Source: Oxytricha trifallax (Eukaryota > Ciliophora > Spirotrichea > Sporadotrichida > Oxytrichidae). Taken from it: a stretch of 64,000 nucleotides of DNA. The DNA lies in contig ARYC01017347.1 of assembly GCA_000711775.1 (NCBI GenBank), positions 1-64,000 of the forward strand. The letters are read 5' to 3'. Made by a program: the position numbers and the translations under genes. The notes below the pieces were generated by a model. The model was not told where the DNA came from and searched no databases. It saw nothing but the letters and a program-made list of their open reading frames with translations. This document shows, in pieces, positions 36,206 to 47,365 of the stretch; within the stretch, counting starts at the first letter, position 1; every line of letters begins with the position of its first letter.

Positions 36206-36586
36206 ACTATAAATTTTATGTATTTTAACTAAAATTCTTATTTATACTGTGTTTTTTGTTGATTTTAATCCCATAGCATTTAAAGATTGTAACAAATCTA
36301 TATAATTATTTGTGTTTTTCTTTTATATTTTGATAAGGATTTTTTGTATATCATAGATGTTTAAAATCAATGTTTATCATGACGAAAAGCTGTTTGCGGA
36401 ATAATGAGGAATGCCTAGACAATTAAAATGAAAATAAATTCAAATTACAAAAATAAATGGAGTTTGACAAACAAAAACAAGCACAATGTGAGTTTATGAC
36501 AATTTATTTTTAAATTAAACAAAACAACTTGAAATCTATAATAAAATGAATCACAATAATTTAGTAGAGTCTCTCCATCTTCCCTC
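36206..36586. other. AT-rich intergenic spacer
   Basis: Between convergent genes; no coding block seen on either strand. Confidence 0.4.
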
Positions 36587-39500
36587 TCATAGCAAGTCTA
36601 TGTTCTCAACCCCCTCTTTGTGGTTGTTAGGGTGCATTCCTTGATATATTTAATTAGAAATTAGTTATTAGGATATATATTTTCAGTTTTACTATTAAAT
36701 AATTCACACTTTTTATTACAGAAGATATTAATAAATTATAATTCATGATAGTTGTTGCAACCACATGAAGCAGAATGCACTAGCAAGATTGTAACAGAAC
36801 AAGAACGCTTGCTGGGTTTAAGTCAATTACTGCTGCAACTGCTAGTATTGCTGCTGCATTTGCTGATTTAACTGTTACTCATTCTGAAGTTGTTGTCTCA
36901 ACTATTAGATGGTATTCTCATGATTGATAATCTAGAGGCGCATGATACCTACATGTGGGTTGTTCATTGGCACTTGTTGCTGCTAGTTCTGGTCCTGGGG
37001 CTGAGAGTTATTGCTTGAATAATATTATTCAATGTTATTGAAATTAATATTTATGTTTATTACATTTCCATTAATATTGATCTAGTCACGCCCATTGTTG
37101 AAGTTACTGTTGTTTCCATTGTTGAAGTTACTGTTTCCACCTGGCCCTCCAGGACCTCCAGGACCTCCGGCATTTCCTGGCCCTCCAGGACCTCCTGCAT
37201 TTCCTGGCCCTCCTGGTTGTTGTCCACCTATCATAAAATCTAGTTTTTTTTATTAATTATTGTTCTTATTATTGCTAAAATAAAGCATTTTTAATTATTT
37301 AAATATATGAATAAATTAATTAAAAGTAAAAGTATTTACTCTCTTAATTTTACAATACTTCTCTAGATTTAAATCTATTCCTCTCTTTAATTTAATCTTC
37401 TTTAATTATTATTTTTGATTTCTATGATTATATTTCAAAAATTGGAATTCATTCTTGCAGCTTATTAAATTGTTTTTAATTATTCGGGTTTCGGGGAATG
37501 GTTTTTTTGACAAAAAAAGTTATTATTTAAAAGCATATAAATTTATTTAACTTATTAGGGCAATGTTTGCTATAGAAATTGCTTGTTACGATTAAGAATT
37601 TTGATTTTAGGCTGGTTCTTAGGGCATGTTATTCTGGGTCAGGTTTCCTTATTTGCCTGGGCTGCTATTATCTTTGGCTGTGACTTCCTAACTATAATAA
37701 TTGTGTGTAATTCATTATGGAATGCTAACAAATTGCATTTATGATAAATTTATAAAACTCTGGTCCGATATATTGAGAAGTTACTAGTTTTAGGCTTTGT
37801 CTTTATAAGATTGGAAATTGAAAGTGGCTGCTACTTTTTAATAACTGGGGCTGCTGTGGTTATTGATCCTATAAATCATTATGCTTTTAGGCTTGGGGTA
37901 CTAATTCGTTTGTTGTAAGGGACTATTGATTGTTATGGACTCTATCGCTTTCATATAATTAGGTTCTTAATGCATTGGAAGATCCTTAGATTGGATTTAA
38001 GTATAAAAATATTTTAGTAATATAAGAATTTTAAGTCGAATTGTTCTCTCTCTGTTTATGAAATGCTTTCAGATTATTGCAAAATCTGAAAATGATAGAA
38101 ACATGTTTAAATTTATCAAATCAAAAAGCTGAATTAGTTTTTAGTTTTTTTTTGCAATACTCTCCGAATCTTTTATTGAAGAATTGACTTGTAAGCAATT
38201 ATCTTAGGTCATCACTACTTAATTTCGCTAATTACTGTAAAATTCCTCCTATCTCATTTTACTACTATGGCTCTTTTAGTTACTCTCTTGTAGAAGTTAT
38301 TAAGACATTGCTATTTTATTCTGACTTTTATTGCATAATGTGGGGTCGATGCTATGCTTCGTTGAATTGAAGTTGGAGAAATTATTGTTCAATTATTGAC
38401 GCTTAGTTTTAATTAAAAATAACAGAAATAGGAAAAAAACTTTCTTATAATCATCTGTGTTTTATATTAACAAATCTAAAAAGAAATGAAATAAAAAAAA
38501 TAGTTAAGGGGTTGAACAAATCTAAATAGTTTCTGGCTTGAGCTCTTGTATAATTTCTCGTGCTTTCGATTCAAATAAGGGGTTGCTGCCTTCTTGGTTA
38601 TGTTATTGGTGTGCCTGGTTACTAATTGAGAATTGAGACTGCTTAATTTTGAGATACTACTCCCTATTATAAATGAACTTTGCTCATTTTTTGCGAGGAT
38701 TGGCTTGATAATACCTAGTAACTAAGTGGGTGGCTATTTTGTTAATGGAGATTCCGCAGATTTTTACTGTTACTACTGCTTATAAATACAAAAACTTAGT
38801 GAATAAGAGTTAACAATAGAGATTTTATGAATTCCTGTAAAAAATAAATTAATGGCTGCTCTAGTTCTGCTGTCCAATTTGAAGATTGTTAGCTTCCAAC
38901 CTAGCTAAGATTTTCTCTTCGATCGTTAGCTGTTAATTTTGCTATTGAATCTACTAAACTTTGCTCTGATCTGAGTTTTTAGGAATTCTTTTCTATAATT
39001 AGTTCCCCAATTAATTGTTCGATCTCCGCTGAATTAACTGTAGCATTATTGATGATGCGTTATTTTAGAGTTGCTTAAAATTATAAAGAATTTCTGGTTT
39101 GAATATATAACATGAAGATTAAAATCTATAGTAGAATTTACATTTGCTATTAACTGGGAATCCATCACCTATTGCTAGTTCCCAATGATTTACTCTAAGC
39201 CATTTTATCGCAATTCTACTAACTTGAATTGATTTGCAAAGTACTGCTACTATTATTGCTAATTGTTTTGTCCATTGAGGTTTCTTACTTCATTGATTTT
39301 TAAGTCCTCTAGCAGCTGCCCAGATGGGACGGTTACAGGGTGCTTAAAATGATAATCATATCAAAATACTTAGTAATAAATAATCTTAATGTAAAGAACT
39401 AAATAATATTTAAAAGCTTGTCAAGAAGCCCCTATTTTATGCAATTTCGAAGGATGATTGCCTTTTAGTTTCTTTCTTATAAAAATGTAAGAAATTCTAT

Positions 39501-39650
39501 ATATAATCTTACCTTCTTTTTGCTTCTTCAGTTCTATCAGAGAATCTAGTACTAGATTTGAATCCCTTTTCTTATTGTCTTTAAATGATATAATGTAATT
39601 ATTTTTAAAAATTAATTTTATAAACTGCTGGTTAATGTATAACTCTCCAT
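36587..39650 (-). CDS. Unrecognised Q/N-rich protein with Gly-Pro-Gly repeats
   Basis: Discontinuous minus-strand gene from ATG 39650 (MESYTLTSSL, tentative) to TGA 36589-36587. Identified blocks include RDSNLVLDSLIELKKQKEGK (39510-39590), HPVTVPSGQLLEDLKINEVR (39280-39350), several Q/N/H-rich blocks between 37570 and 39250, and the block 36730-37230 with a GGPG repeat section followed by GGNSNFNN repeats and a Gln-run. The last block ends MHPNNHKEGVENIDLL. The product is mostly low complexity and I recognise no domain except a possible coiled coil near the N-terminus. Spacers are AT-rich; pointers unresolved. Confidence 0.45.
37138..37227 (-). repeat. In-gene tandem repeat coding Gly-Pro-Gly-Asn-Ala-Gly
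   Basis: Three imperfect copies of a 27-bp GC-rich unit (GGCCCTCCAGGACCTCC followed by GCATTTCCT on the + strand). On the minus strand it encodes GGPGNAGGPGGP repeats within the Q/N-rich gene. Composition contrasts sharply with its surroundings. Confidence 0.8.
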
Positions 39651-39895
39651 AAGATCTCCATAGATTAAAATCATTGTTTTAGTTTGAAGTTAGTTACGAA
39701 TAAAACAAGAAGATAACTTTTATTAAAAAGCAAATAAAATAACCATCTAAAATAGAATTGAAAATTTGTGTATGGCAGTTTATTTCTTAGTTAAATAGTC
39801 CTTTTTTATAAATTAAGAATTTTTTAACACTATTTTTAGTATTAATAACTAAACTTAAATAGCCTAAAAAGGAAAATGGTAAATAAAGAATTTAT

Positions 39896-42335
39896 TCAAT
39901 ATATTTATTACAAGATTGGTTTTAATTAAAAATAATGATACGATTATTATTAAAAGAACACATATATTAACTATTTAAATGATGAAGTTTATTTCTGCTA
40001 CAAATTTTGAGGACCAAGAAAGAAGAAATTCTCTACATTATTATAATTTAATATTATTTATTAATGAAATTAATTTTAACTTACTTTACTAATCAATTTA
40101 TGTTTTTGACTTATCTTAACTACTATCCACCTATAAGTTACTCTTATTTGGCATAAGTCTCCTCCTCTATGTATTTTCACCTCCCCTACTCTACTTTATC
40201 TTTGAATTTTGACCATATTCCTGCTTTACCTAATCCACGTTGGATTGATACTATCTACCAATTTTTATAGCATTATCGCTATTAATTCCATTCTGAATAG
40301 CATTGTTAATCATACTTTAAAGATCACTTCCCTAGTCATTTTAAGTGTTCTATTATGTGTTTTTTGTTATCAAATCACTTTTCAATCTATTAACTTTGAC
40401 GCTTTGATGATTTTGGTCCAAAACTACTCCAATTAAGTTCTTCTTCTAAGTCTCCAATTTTGAATCCTGGTTCAATAAACTAGGGTCTACGAATTAAAAT
40501 TAGCCATCTTCAGTTTATTTGAAATTTTTCAGCCAATAGTAGAAGTTATAGCGAAATCTTTTGTAAACATCTTGCTCTACGGATTATCTTCCCCCATTTT
40601 ATGTACTGGCTTAATCTAATTGAGAAGGTAGCTACTAAGTTTTGTTGAATTGATTAATTGTGGTAAAATTTGAATTTTTCCTTTAACCATAGAGATGTCC
40701 CGATTAGCCTGATTAAAATTTATGTGAGGAGTTAAATTACTGTGAATTGGTACTTCGAAAGTTTTAGGCTGTTTGATTGCGAATTATTTTTAAGTTGCTA
40801 CTACAAGCTTAGTATACTTTATTATGGTATTCTGTGAAAAAGGCATCGAGATTAGAATTCTCATTAGTGAAATTTATATCGTCTTATTCCAAATTGTTGG
40901 GGTTTAATAACGAGTAAATTTCTCTTCGCTTAACTGGCTAAAAATCAGCTAATACTTAGTTTTTATAGTCCTCAACACTACAATATTTTTATTATAATTC
41001 AGTTACCAAGTTAATCTATTTCCTGTATTTAGCTTATAAATTTAGTCTTTGATTTTTATCTAGAACATGCGATGCGAAAATGTTCGAGGGTTTATAGGCT
41101 ATTATAATGTCTAATTCTTCATTTAATGCTTAATTTGCCTTTTTAGATCGAGAAATGGGAGGGCATTAGGCAGTTATAAAAGTCCTCTTAGACTTTGGAT
41201 CTTTCTTATTTCAAATAATAATTTAAAATTTCTAGGATGTTTTGAAGTGTATTTAACATGCAACTCAATATTTTTATGTGTCCAATAAAATGAAAGAGAA
41301 TAAGGAGTCATTAAGAAATTAAAATCAATACTATCTGAAATTAGATTTAGGTCTCTCTTTAGGCTTAACCTCATCATAACCTTTCTGTGGCCTGTTAAAC
41401 TTTGACAATTCTTTGTCGTCTTCATTAAAATCGCTTTCTTCAACTCTGATAGTTCTCTCAACTATAATTTAAATTCTAGTGTATTAAAAATAATTAATAA
41501 TTGACATTTAAACCCCAAAAATATTAACTGGCTAAGTGAGATTGATGGTAAAGCTTTCAAAATAAGCCTCACTTTTATCTGTAAAGATAATCAATGCGTA
41601 TATGTTTCCTTCACTGTTTTTAGCTAAATCTCTAAAATTGCATAATTTTTTAATCTCAATTATACATAAATGTCAAATATTTAAAAAATCATCAATCTAT
41701 TTAACTAATCATTTTTATTAAAAGGTTTTTATACTTCTATATTAAAATGCATTCATAAGAATATCTTGTTCTCTTCTCATCAATCTTCCCAGTTATCCCT
41801 CTCTCTGAAAAACTGAATGGCTAGAATTTAGGGTTTTCAATTATCAAATTCTTTGAATCCTACCCCTATTCCTTCGGCTGATCGACATATAGGCTCATTT
41901 CCTAGTTTGTCAAAAGAATTTCTCTAATTTTTCTATAAATAAGGTTTAATAACAATCTGTAAGAGTAGAAAAAAGAGTTACAAAATCACAAAAACCTCAT
42001 TAATTGATATATTAAATTAATAAATATTATAAAACAATATGGAAATGTTAATTACCCGTATGTGGCAGCATGATTTTAATTATTTCCAAGTTTATATAAG
42101 TCGTAGTACAAAGTCATATTCTGTAAATGTCTCTTCATATACATCCACTGCAATAAACCTGTAGTCATAGGTATAGGCAACAAGTGCATATTAGCTATAA
42201 ATTTAAAGTTATAAGGTGCAATCGATTAAAATAAATTGCCTCAAGATTAATTTTCCTTGTACAGAATTTCAACTTACATGATACTATGAATAAACCTCCT
42301 AAAATAAGATGTGGAGAAAGCTTCACAATATTCAT
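39896..42335 (-). CDS. Unrecognised large protein, interrupted
   Basis: Starts at ATG 42335 (MNIVKLSPHLILGGLFIVS, a hydrophobic N-terminus that could be a signal anchor). After an 83-nt intron follow NMHLLPIPMTTGLLQWMYMK and LYYDLYKLGNNQNH. Later blocks: FSFSERGITGKIDEKRTRYS (about 41750-41930), NIYALIIFTDKSEAYFESFT (41530-41630), VEESDFNEDDKELSKFNRPQ (41330-41440), LNEELDIIIAYKPSNIFASH (41030-41150), PVKRREIYSLLNPNNLEQDD (40830-40950), and a long block from 40500 to 40085 rich in Gln/Asn/Lys. The final block NVENFFFLGPQNLQQKQTSS may end at TGA 39898-39896. Blocks look folded rather than low complexity in the middle. I cannot name the family. Confidence 0.45.
42195..42277 (-). other. Intron in the 39896-42335 gene
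   Basis: GTAAGT...TATAG in gene orientation, 83 nt. Splicing gives L-F-I-V-S-S-N-M-H-L-L-P in frame. Confidence 0.6.
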
Positions 42336-43480
42336 TAATAGCTCCTTTTAGGGGTTTCTGGGTTTTCTATTGTTAGGAGTAGTAGAAAATTAACATCGGC
42401 TAAGCTGGGAATTTTTATTACACAAAAGTCTTTATCGCTCTATGATTGATAACTAATTAATATTTGTATAAATAAATGTAAAAAATAAAATTATTTTATA
42501 AATTTTCTAAAATTCAAAATATAATAAAACCATCTTTGGAAGACTTTCATTTTTAAAAGTTAATAATTATTAAAATAGCAAAATTATTTATAAATAAATA
42601 GTGATTAATTTATGATTATATTAAGAATTTTATATGGTAAATTATTTTTATTAATCTAGTAATAGTATAACAGTTTGTGCTTAACTTTTCTATATTAAAT
42701 TAAATAAAACATGAATGAATATTTAATTATAGAACAAGAATAGACACTTCCTAATGCATAAGGTCTATATAAATATTAACAGTTAAGGGAAAATTAGGAT
42801 CTATTTTTAGGATCGATAGATTAATAATAAATTTAGTAACCCTCAGGATAACTCTAGAGCAATTATATTTATAAATTATAAATATTATTAAGACAGAAAA
42901 CTAAATTAATTTATTAATATTGATAGAATATAAATGTGTTTGGAGATTTAAACATAAAAAATTAATTATAAAAAATGGTAGCATTTAAAGCTAATCGATG
43001 ATATTCAACTCATAAGATAATTTGAAGTAAATTACATTATAAACTAAAAATTAAAAGCTAAATCATTTAATACTAAAAATAAATAATACGTATTTATGAA
43101 TATGGATATTATAATGTATCTAATGTTAGAATTATTATACTTCAAAAAAATTAAAGGTATGATTATCTATATAAACATATATTTGTGAGTGAGTGGATAT
43201 TAAAATTGATCATCCTCTATATATCAATAAATTAAAATAAATCAAACATATAAAATATATTTATATATAAAATCAAATTTCTTAATTTTATTGATTAAGA
43301 TTATAATAAAAGAAAAATTGTTATTAATAAAGCTTTAAATAATATAAAAATAAAAAATATTTTTTCTAATTATCCTACAATTTTTTTTTATCCATTAATT
43401 TAAATATATAAAAATGTTTGGATTGATTAATAAAAAACATTAAAAAAATAATAAAACTTAATTATAATAAAGTAAATTAA
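42336..43480. other. AT-rich intergenic region
   Basis: About 1.1 kb of very AT-rich DNA upstream of two divergent genes. No coding block or repeat recognised. Confidence 0.45.
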
Positions 43481-44036
43481 TGTCAGGATCAGCTCCAAAC
43501 AACTCAATCAACGCAAACATAAACAATCCACATGGCAACAACAATTAGTTGAACTTGGTTATTAATATACCATAATTGATAAATAAATATTATTATGGGG
43601 ATAGAATCACAATAAACATCAATATCTATAATGTGGAATAAAATAAATTAAATAATAGCATTGACCCTCAAGATGTCCCAGGTATGAGCCACGGAGTATG
43701 CCAGAATCTTTTCCCTATACCAGGTTCCATCCCTCCTCTCAGATAACAACAACAGCAGCAACAGAATCAATTGGCAGCACAGCAACACCAAAATCCTATG
43801 GCAGTTCAGTAGTAGCATGTCATGGTTAAATTAGTCATCCCTATCCCAGTAGCTGCGCCAGTACAACAACCACTCTTCCCATTCGGAAATCCTTAAGGAT
43901 TCGGATAAAACCAAAATCCCCCCTATCCAGTATTTTCGCAGCATTAGATGCAAGTGTTGCAAAATATTTAGCAGCATAACATTCTAATGCAGCAAATCTT
44001 GATTAAAAATTTGCAATAAAATCAACAATTACCATG
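43481..44036 (+). CDS. Q/N-rich protein, paralogue of the gene at 63659
   Basis: One open frame from ATG 43481 (MSGSAPNNSINANINN) to TGA 44034-44036, about 184 residues with TAA/TAG as Gln. It has a non-biased core KYYYGDRITININIYNVEQN, a Gln-run, a short hydrophobic strand VMVKLVIPIPVAAPVQQ and PLFPFGNPQGFGQNQNPPYP, ending in Gln-rich sequence. Both the KYY..ITIN core and the LFPFG..GFG segment recur in the partial gene at the right end of the window, which argues that both are real genes of one family. The AT-rich core could in principle hide a small in-frame IES. Function unknown. Confidence 0.6.
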
Positions 44037-44509
44037 AATTATTCATTAATTTTAATCATAATAATTTAAATATTAATTTTTAATCGTAATAAAATTGAAT
44101 TATTTTTTTAATTTTTTATTTCAATTATTTTTAAATAAGTGCCAGTAAATGTTGTTAAATATTACATAGATAATAATATACCAAAATTATATAACAACCT
44201 ATAATAAACAATCAATAATAAAGTAGTATATCAAAAAGGAAGTAAAACAGGTATATCATTCTTTTGAGCATTTTTTATTTGCTTATATTTTTAAATTTTA
44301 GTATCTTTTTTAAATCAAAAAAATAAGTAAATTGCAATTAATATATAATAATCGCTTAACCATTCCATTTAAATTAAAATTTAAGTGTATTTTATGTATT
44401 ATATTTATTTGTTATCTTTACATTCATTTAATTATTTCAAACATAAAAACTTTATAAATTACAAAAAAAATATTTAAATAAATTAACGTTATATTTTAAC
44501 TTTAGTAGA
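44037..44509. other. AT-rich spacer
   Basis: No coding block recognised between the Q/N-rich gene and the coding-like block at 44510. Confidence 0.4.
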
Positions 44510-44830
44510 GATTCGTTAAGGTAAGAAGATCAGGAAAGCAATCAGATGCATGGAAGGAGTCCAAAAAATAGCAGAACCAAGTTTTTGTAGAGTTCAAAGT
44601 AAGGCCTTACGAGTTCAATACTTCTTTGGTGTGCAGTTCATTAACACTGGTCCTAAAGTGCCAAGAATTACTATTCCTAAGTATTGCAAACAAGTTATCA
44701 ACAAGTATCACATTAAATGATCAGCAGTAACTTATGTTTGTCGCTGTTGGCGAGTGACATTGCACTAAGATTCCACTCATTCGCTAAAAGAAGCTCCGAA
44801 TTGCCAAGTAAGTTAATCTGATCTCTTTAA
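44510..44830 (+). other. Coding-like block of unknown identity
   Basis: A stretch of more balanced composition with long open frames in all three plus frames. The most protein-like segments are VRRSGKQSDAWKESKKQQNQ with VFVEFKVRPYEFN in one frame and VQFINTGPKVPRITIPKYCK in another. This suggests a real MDS with a frameshift or an unresolved internal join. No family recognised. Confidence 0.35.
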
Positions 44831-45249
44831 ATGAATGTATCTTCCTATTCTAAAGTTGTGTGCAACCCTTCTTAAGAAATTATAAATATAGTTAGTACTA
44901 AAGATAAAATGAAAGTATATTATTAATTAAGTCTTGAAATCTTTTATTTCTAAATTAATAATTTCACTTGCCTTAAGCCGATTCATTCTAATCAAATATT
45001 TAAGTAAATATTTTTTAAGATTTGGTCTTTGTCTCATTTTATAGGGAATATATATCAGAGAGCTTGTTTTAAAATTAAAATTATACATATCAAGATAGGT
45101 TAGATTATCTATGCATTAATAATATATATTATTTATATTAATTTAAGCATATAATTGAAAAATATTAATTCATTTTTTTCAAAATCGATTGTATTAATAT
45201 AATATCAAATAAATTTAATATACATTATTTAAGCACTTGCTCTAATTAA

Positions 45250-45974
45250 AAATGTTAAGATCCATATATATTCAAGAAACTAAATTCAGATGTAGATTAG
45301 GATTATTTCAATTGCCAAGAGCTAATATAGAAAACTTAATGTGAAAAGTAACGAATTGTGAGATTAGATGAGGAAGAACTTAATAATGTGATTGATAACT
45401 AAAATTATGAAGATGAAGTTGTTTTAGAGGAAGATTTTTAGAAAAATGATAATGACTAGAACCAGAATGATAAAAAAATGGTGTATAATATTATTGATTT
45501 ACTTTATATGTTATAAATAAATCTTCTGTGTGTTTTTTTATATCAAATTATTAAAATAATGAAGAGAAAGAGTTTGAATGTGAATTTTATATCGACATCG
45601 ACAATGAATCTTCAACAGCTCAATCTAACTCAAATTAAATTGGAAATATTGCCATTCTAAAATCTTAAAGGTAAATTTTAGATAGCAAGGCTAAAAGTAG
45701 TTCACAGACCCTTTCACAAATAAATGTTATTAATCAATTTATAAAATTGAATTTATTCAAAGTAACTTAGTTTTGATATGTCTTAAGTTTATTTTCTAGT
45801 ACATTTAAAACAATTCAATTACAACTTTAATTTTTTTTTATAAATCAGCCTTCAAAGGAACCATTTCTGAAAGAAATGAGCTATTCGGTATATGGAGAAA
45901 ACTTAGAGAATACTTTAAAGTTACTCTCCTGTTAGAAAACCATTTCACTCATTGATAAGAAAGATCCATCTTGA
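45250..45974 (+). CDS. Unrecognised acidic protein, three or more MDSs
   Basis: Blocks at about 45250-45485 (DPYIFKKLNSDVDQDYFN, then RIVRLDEEELNNVIDNQNYE), 45550-45680 (NNEEKEFECEFYIDIDNESS) and 45850-45974 (PSKEPFLKEMSYSVYGENLE, TLKLLSCQKTISLIDKK, TGA 45972-45974). Acidic and Asn/Gln-rich; no recognised domain and no confident start codon. The gaps between blocks are AT-rich and stop-containing, as for IESs. Confidence 0.45.
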
Positions 45975-46194
45975 TATTTTTGATCTCATAAAAATTCTAA
46001 GTAAATTCAATACAAAAGGAAATTTTTTATAAAATTTCTTTAATGAAAGTGCAAAATGCAATCTAAAATGAAGGTATGTAATAAATAATAATCAGAGAAA
46101 TTCAATAATTAAACTTAACTGGCCAATTTAAATTCCTGATTAATTATTAGAGAAGAAAGCGTGTTACTGTAAAATGTAAAAAGTGCAAAAGAAG

Positions 46195-46266
46195 CGCCCA
46201 CCGAGGGGATCGAACCCTCGACCACCAGATTAAAAGTCTGGCGCTCTACCACTGAGCTAGACGGGC
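46195..46266 (-). tRNA. tRNA-Lys(UUU)
   Basis: 72-nt cloverleaf on the minus strand beginning GCCCGTCTAGCTCAGTGG. The 7-bp acceptor stem GCCCGUC/GGUGGGC has discriminator G. The D-arm contains AGCTCAGTGG, and the anticodon stem CCAGA/TCTGG closes loop CTTTTAA, giving anticodon TTT. The T-arm is GAGGG-TTCGATC-CCCTC. No CCA is encoded, as usual in eukaryotes. T-runs (TTTT, then TTTTT) follow within 20 nt and would serve as Pol III terminator. The A- and B-boxes are canonical, so it should be a functional nuclear tRNA gene. Confidence 0.97.
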
Positions 46267-47365
46267 TAGCTGTCTTTCTTAAAAATAAAATGATATTTAA
46301 ACATTACTATAATTCTAAGTTGGATTTATATGGAATAATTAAGGTTTTTTTTTTCATTCAAAGCTTTCAATAAATTTATAATTAATTTCTCTGTTCAATA
46401 TACCTTTTTAAATAGGATTACGAGGGTCATAGAGTGCAGAGGGAAGTCAAATGTCCTTATAGGGTGTCCCGTATAATAGTAAATAATCATGATTATTTAG
46501 TTATCTTAAAAGTATAATTAAATTTAAAATCACAATAGAATTTGACTTAAATAAAAGTCGTGTTTAGGTTGTAGAGTACTCCCGACTATGTTCTGAGAAC
46601 TCATCACATGTTTTAAATTTCTGGCATCAAATAATTGAGTGTAATAGAAAAGTTTGAACAGCCTTCTGTAAAGATGCCGAGCTTCAATGACAAGACCTTC
46701 ACAAAGTTTTAAGCGCGGTATTTCATATATTATCAATCAATTTTGCGTATCTGTGATAGATTTGTACTTCTCTCTACAGTATTAACAATACCAAATGCTT
46801 TTTTACTCATGATAAGCATTATACATATACATGAACCGAAATTTGGCTGCTTGATAGTAATTTCAAGATTATTTCAAACCATATAATCGCATAGAAGAAA
46901 TAAATCTTTATTATTCAAGAAATAGCCTTTAAATTCCAAAATAGAAAGGCTTAATAGAAATAGACAATTCAAGCATAGATGAGTGGATTAGTTATTTGTA
47001 GAATAATCAAAAATTTCATTTGGGTATAGTGAAGATAGTATATAACTCGATTGTTATTTTGTATCTCATTATTATACAAAGTCATATTCACTGTGTATTT
47101 TCAACCATTTTGAATTTAAATCATCCCTGACTAATTTTATTAATTAATCATTTGAGACTATTACATTTCACATTTTCATTCAGCAATCATTCTCATGATA
47201 TGATTATTGATTTTGATATATGAACTTATCAAAAATTAAATAATATGTTATCAATTGAATTTATAAAGTTCAATCATAGCATTGTGTGATCTTATACTAA
47301 ACTTTAAAAATTTATCTCAATTTAAATTGGATATTATTTGATTAACTCAGCTCCCAAAAAAGTTA
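46267..47365. other. AT-rich region without recognised gene
   Basis: No convincing coding block. A slightly GC-richer stretch around 46425-46475 has no recognisable content. An open frame on the minus strand at 46530-46736 lacks similarity to anything I know. Confidence 0.4.

Noticed and set aside
40209..40436. 75-residue hydrophobic frame on the plus strand
   Set aside because: It is antisense to a continuous Gln-rich coding frame on the minus strand (about 40085-40500).
44740..44770. In-frame TGA in VAVGE-TGA-HCTKIPL, possible selenocysteine codon
   Set aside because: Three frames are open around it and the true frame is unknown; no selenoprotein family or SECIS-like structure was recognised.
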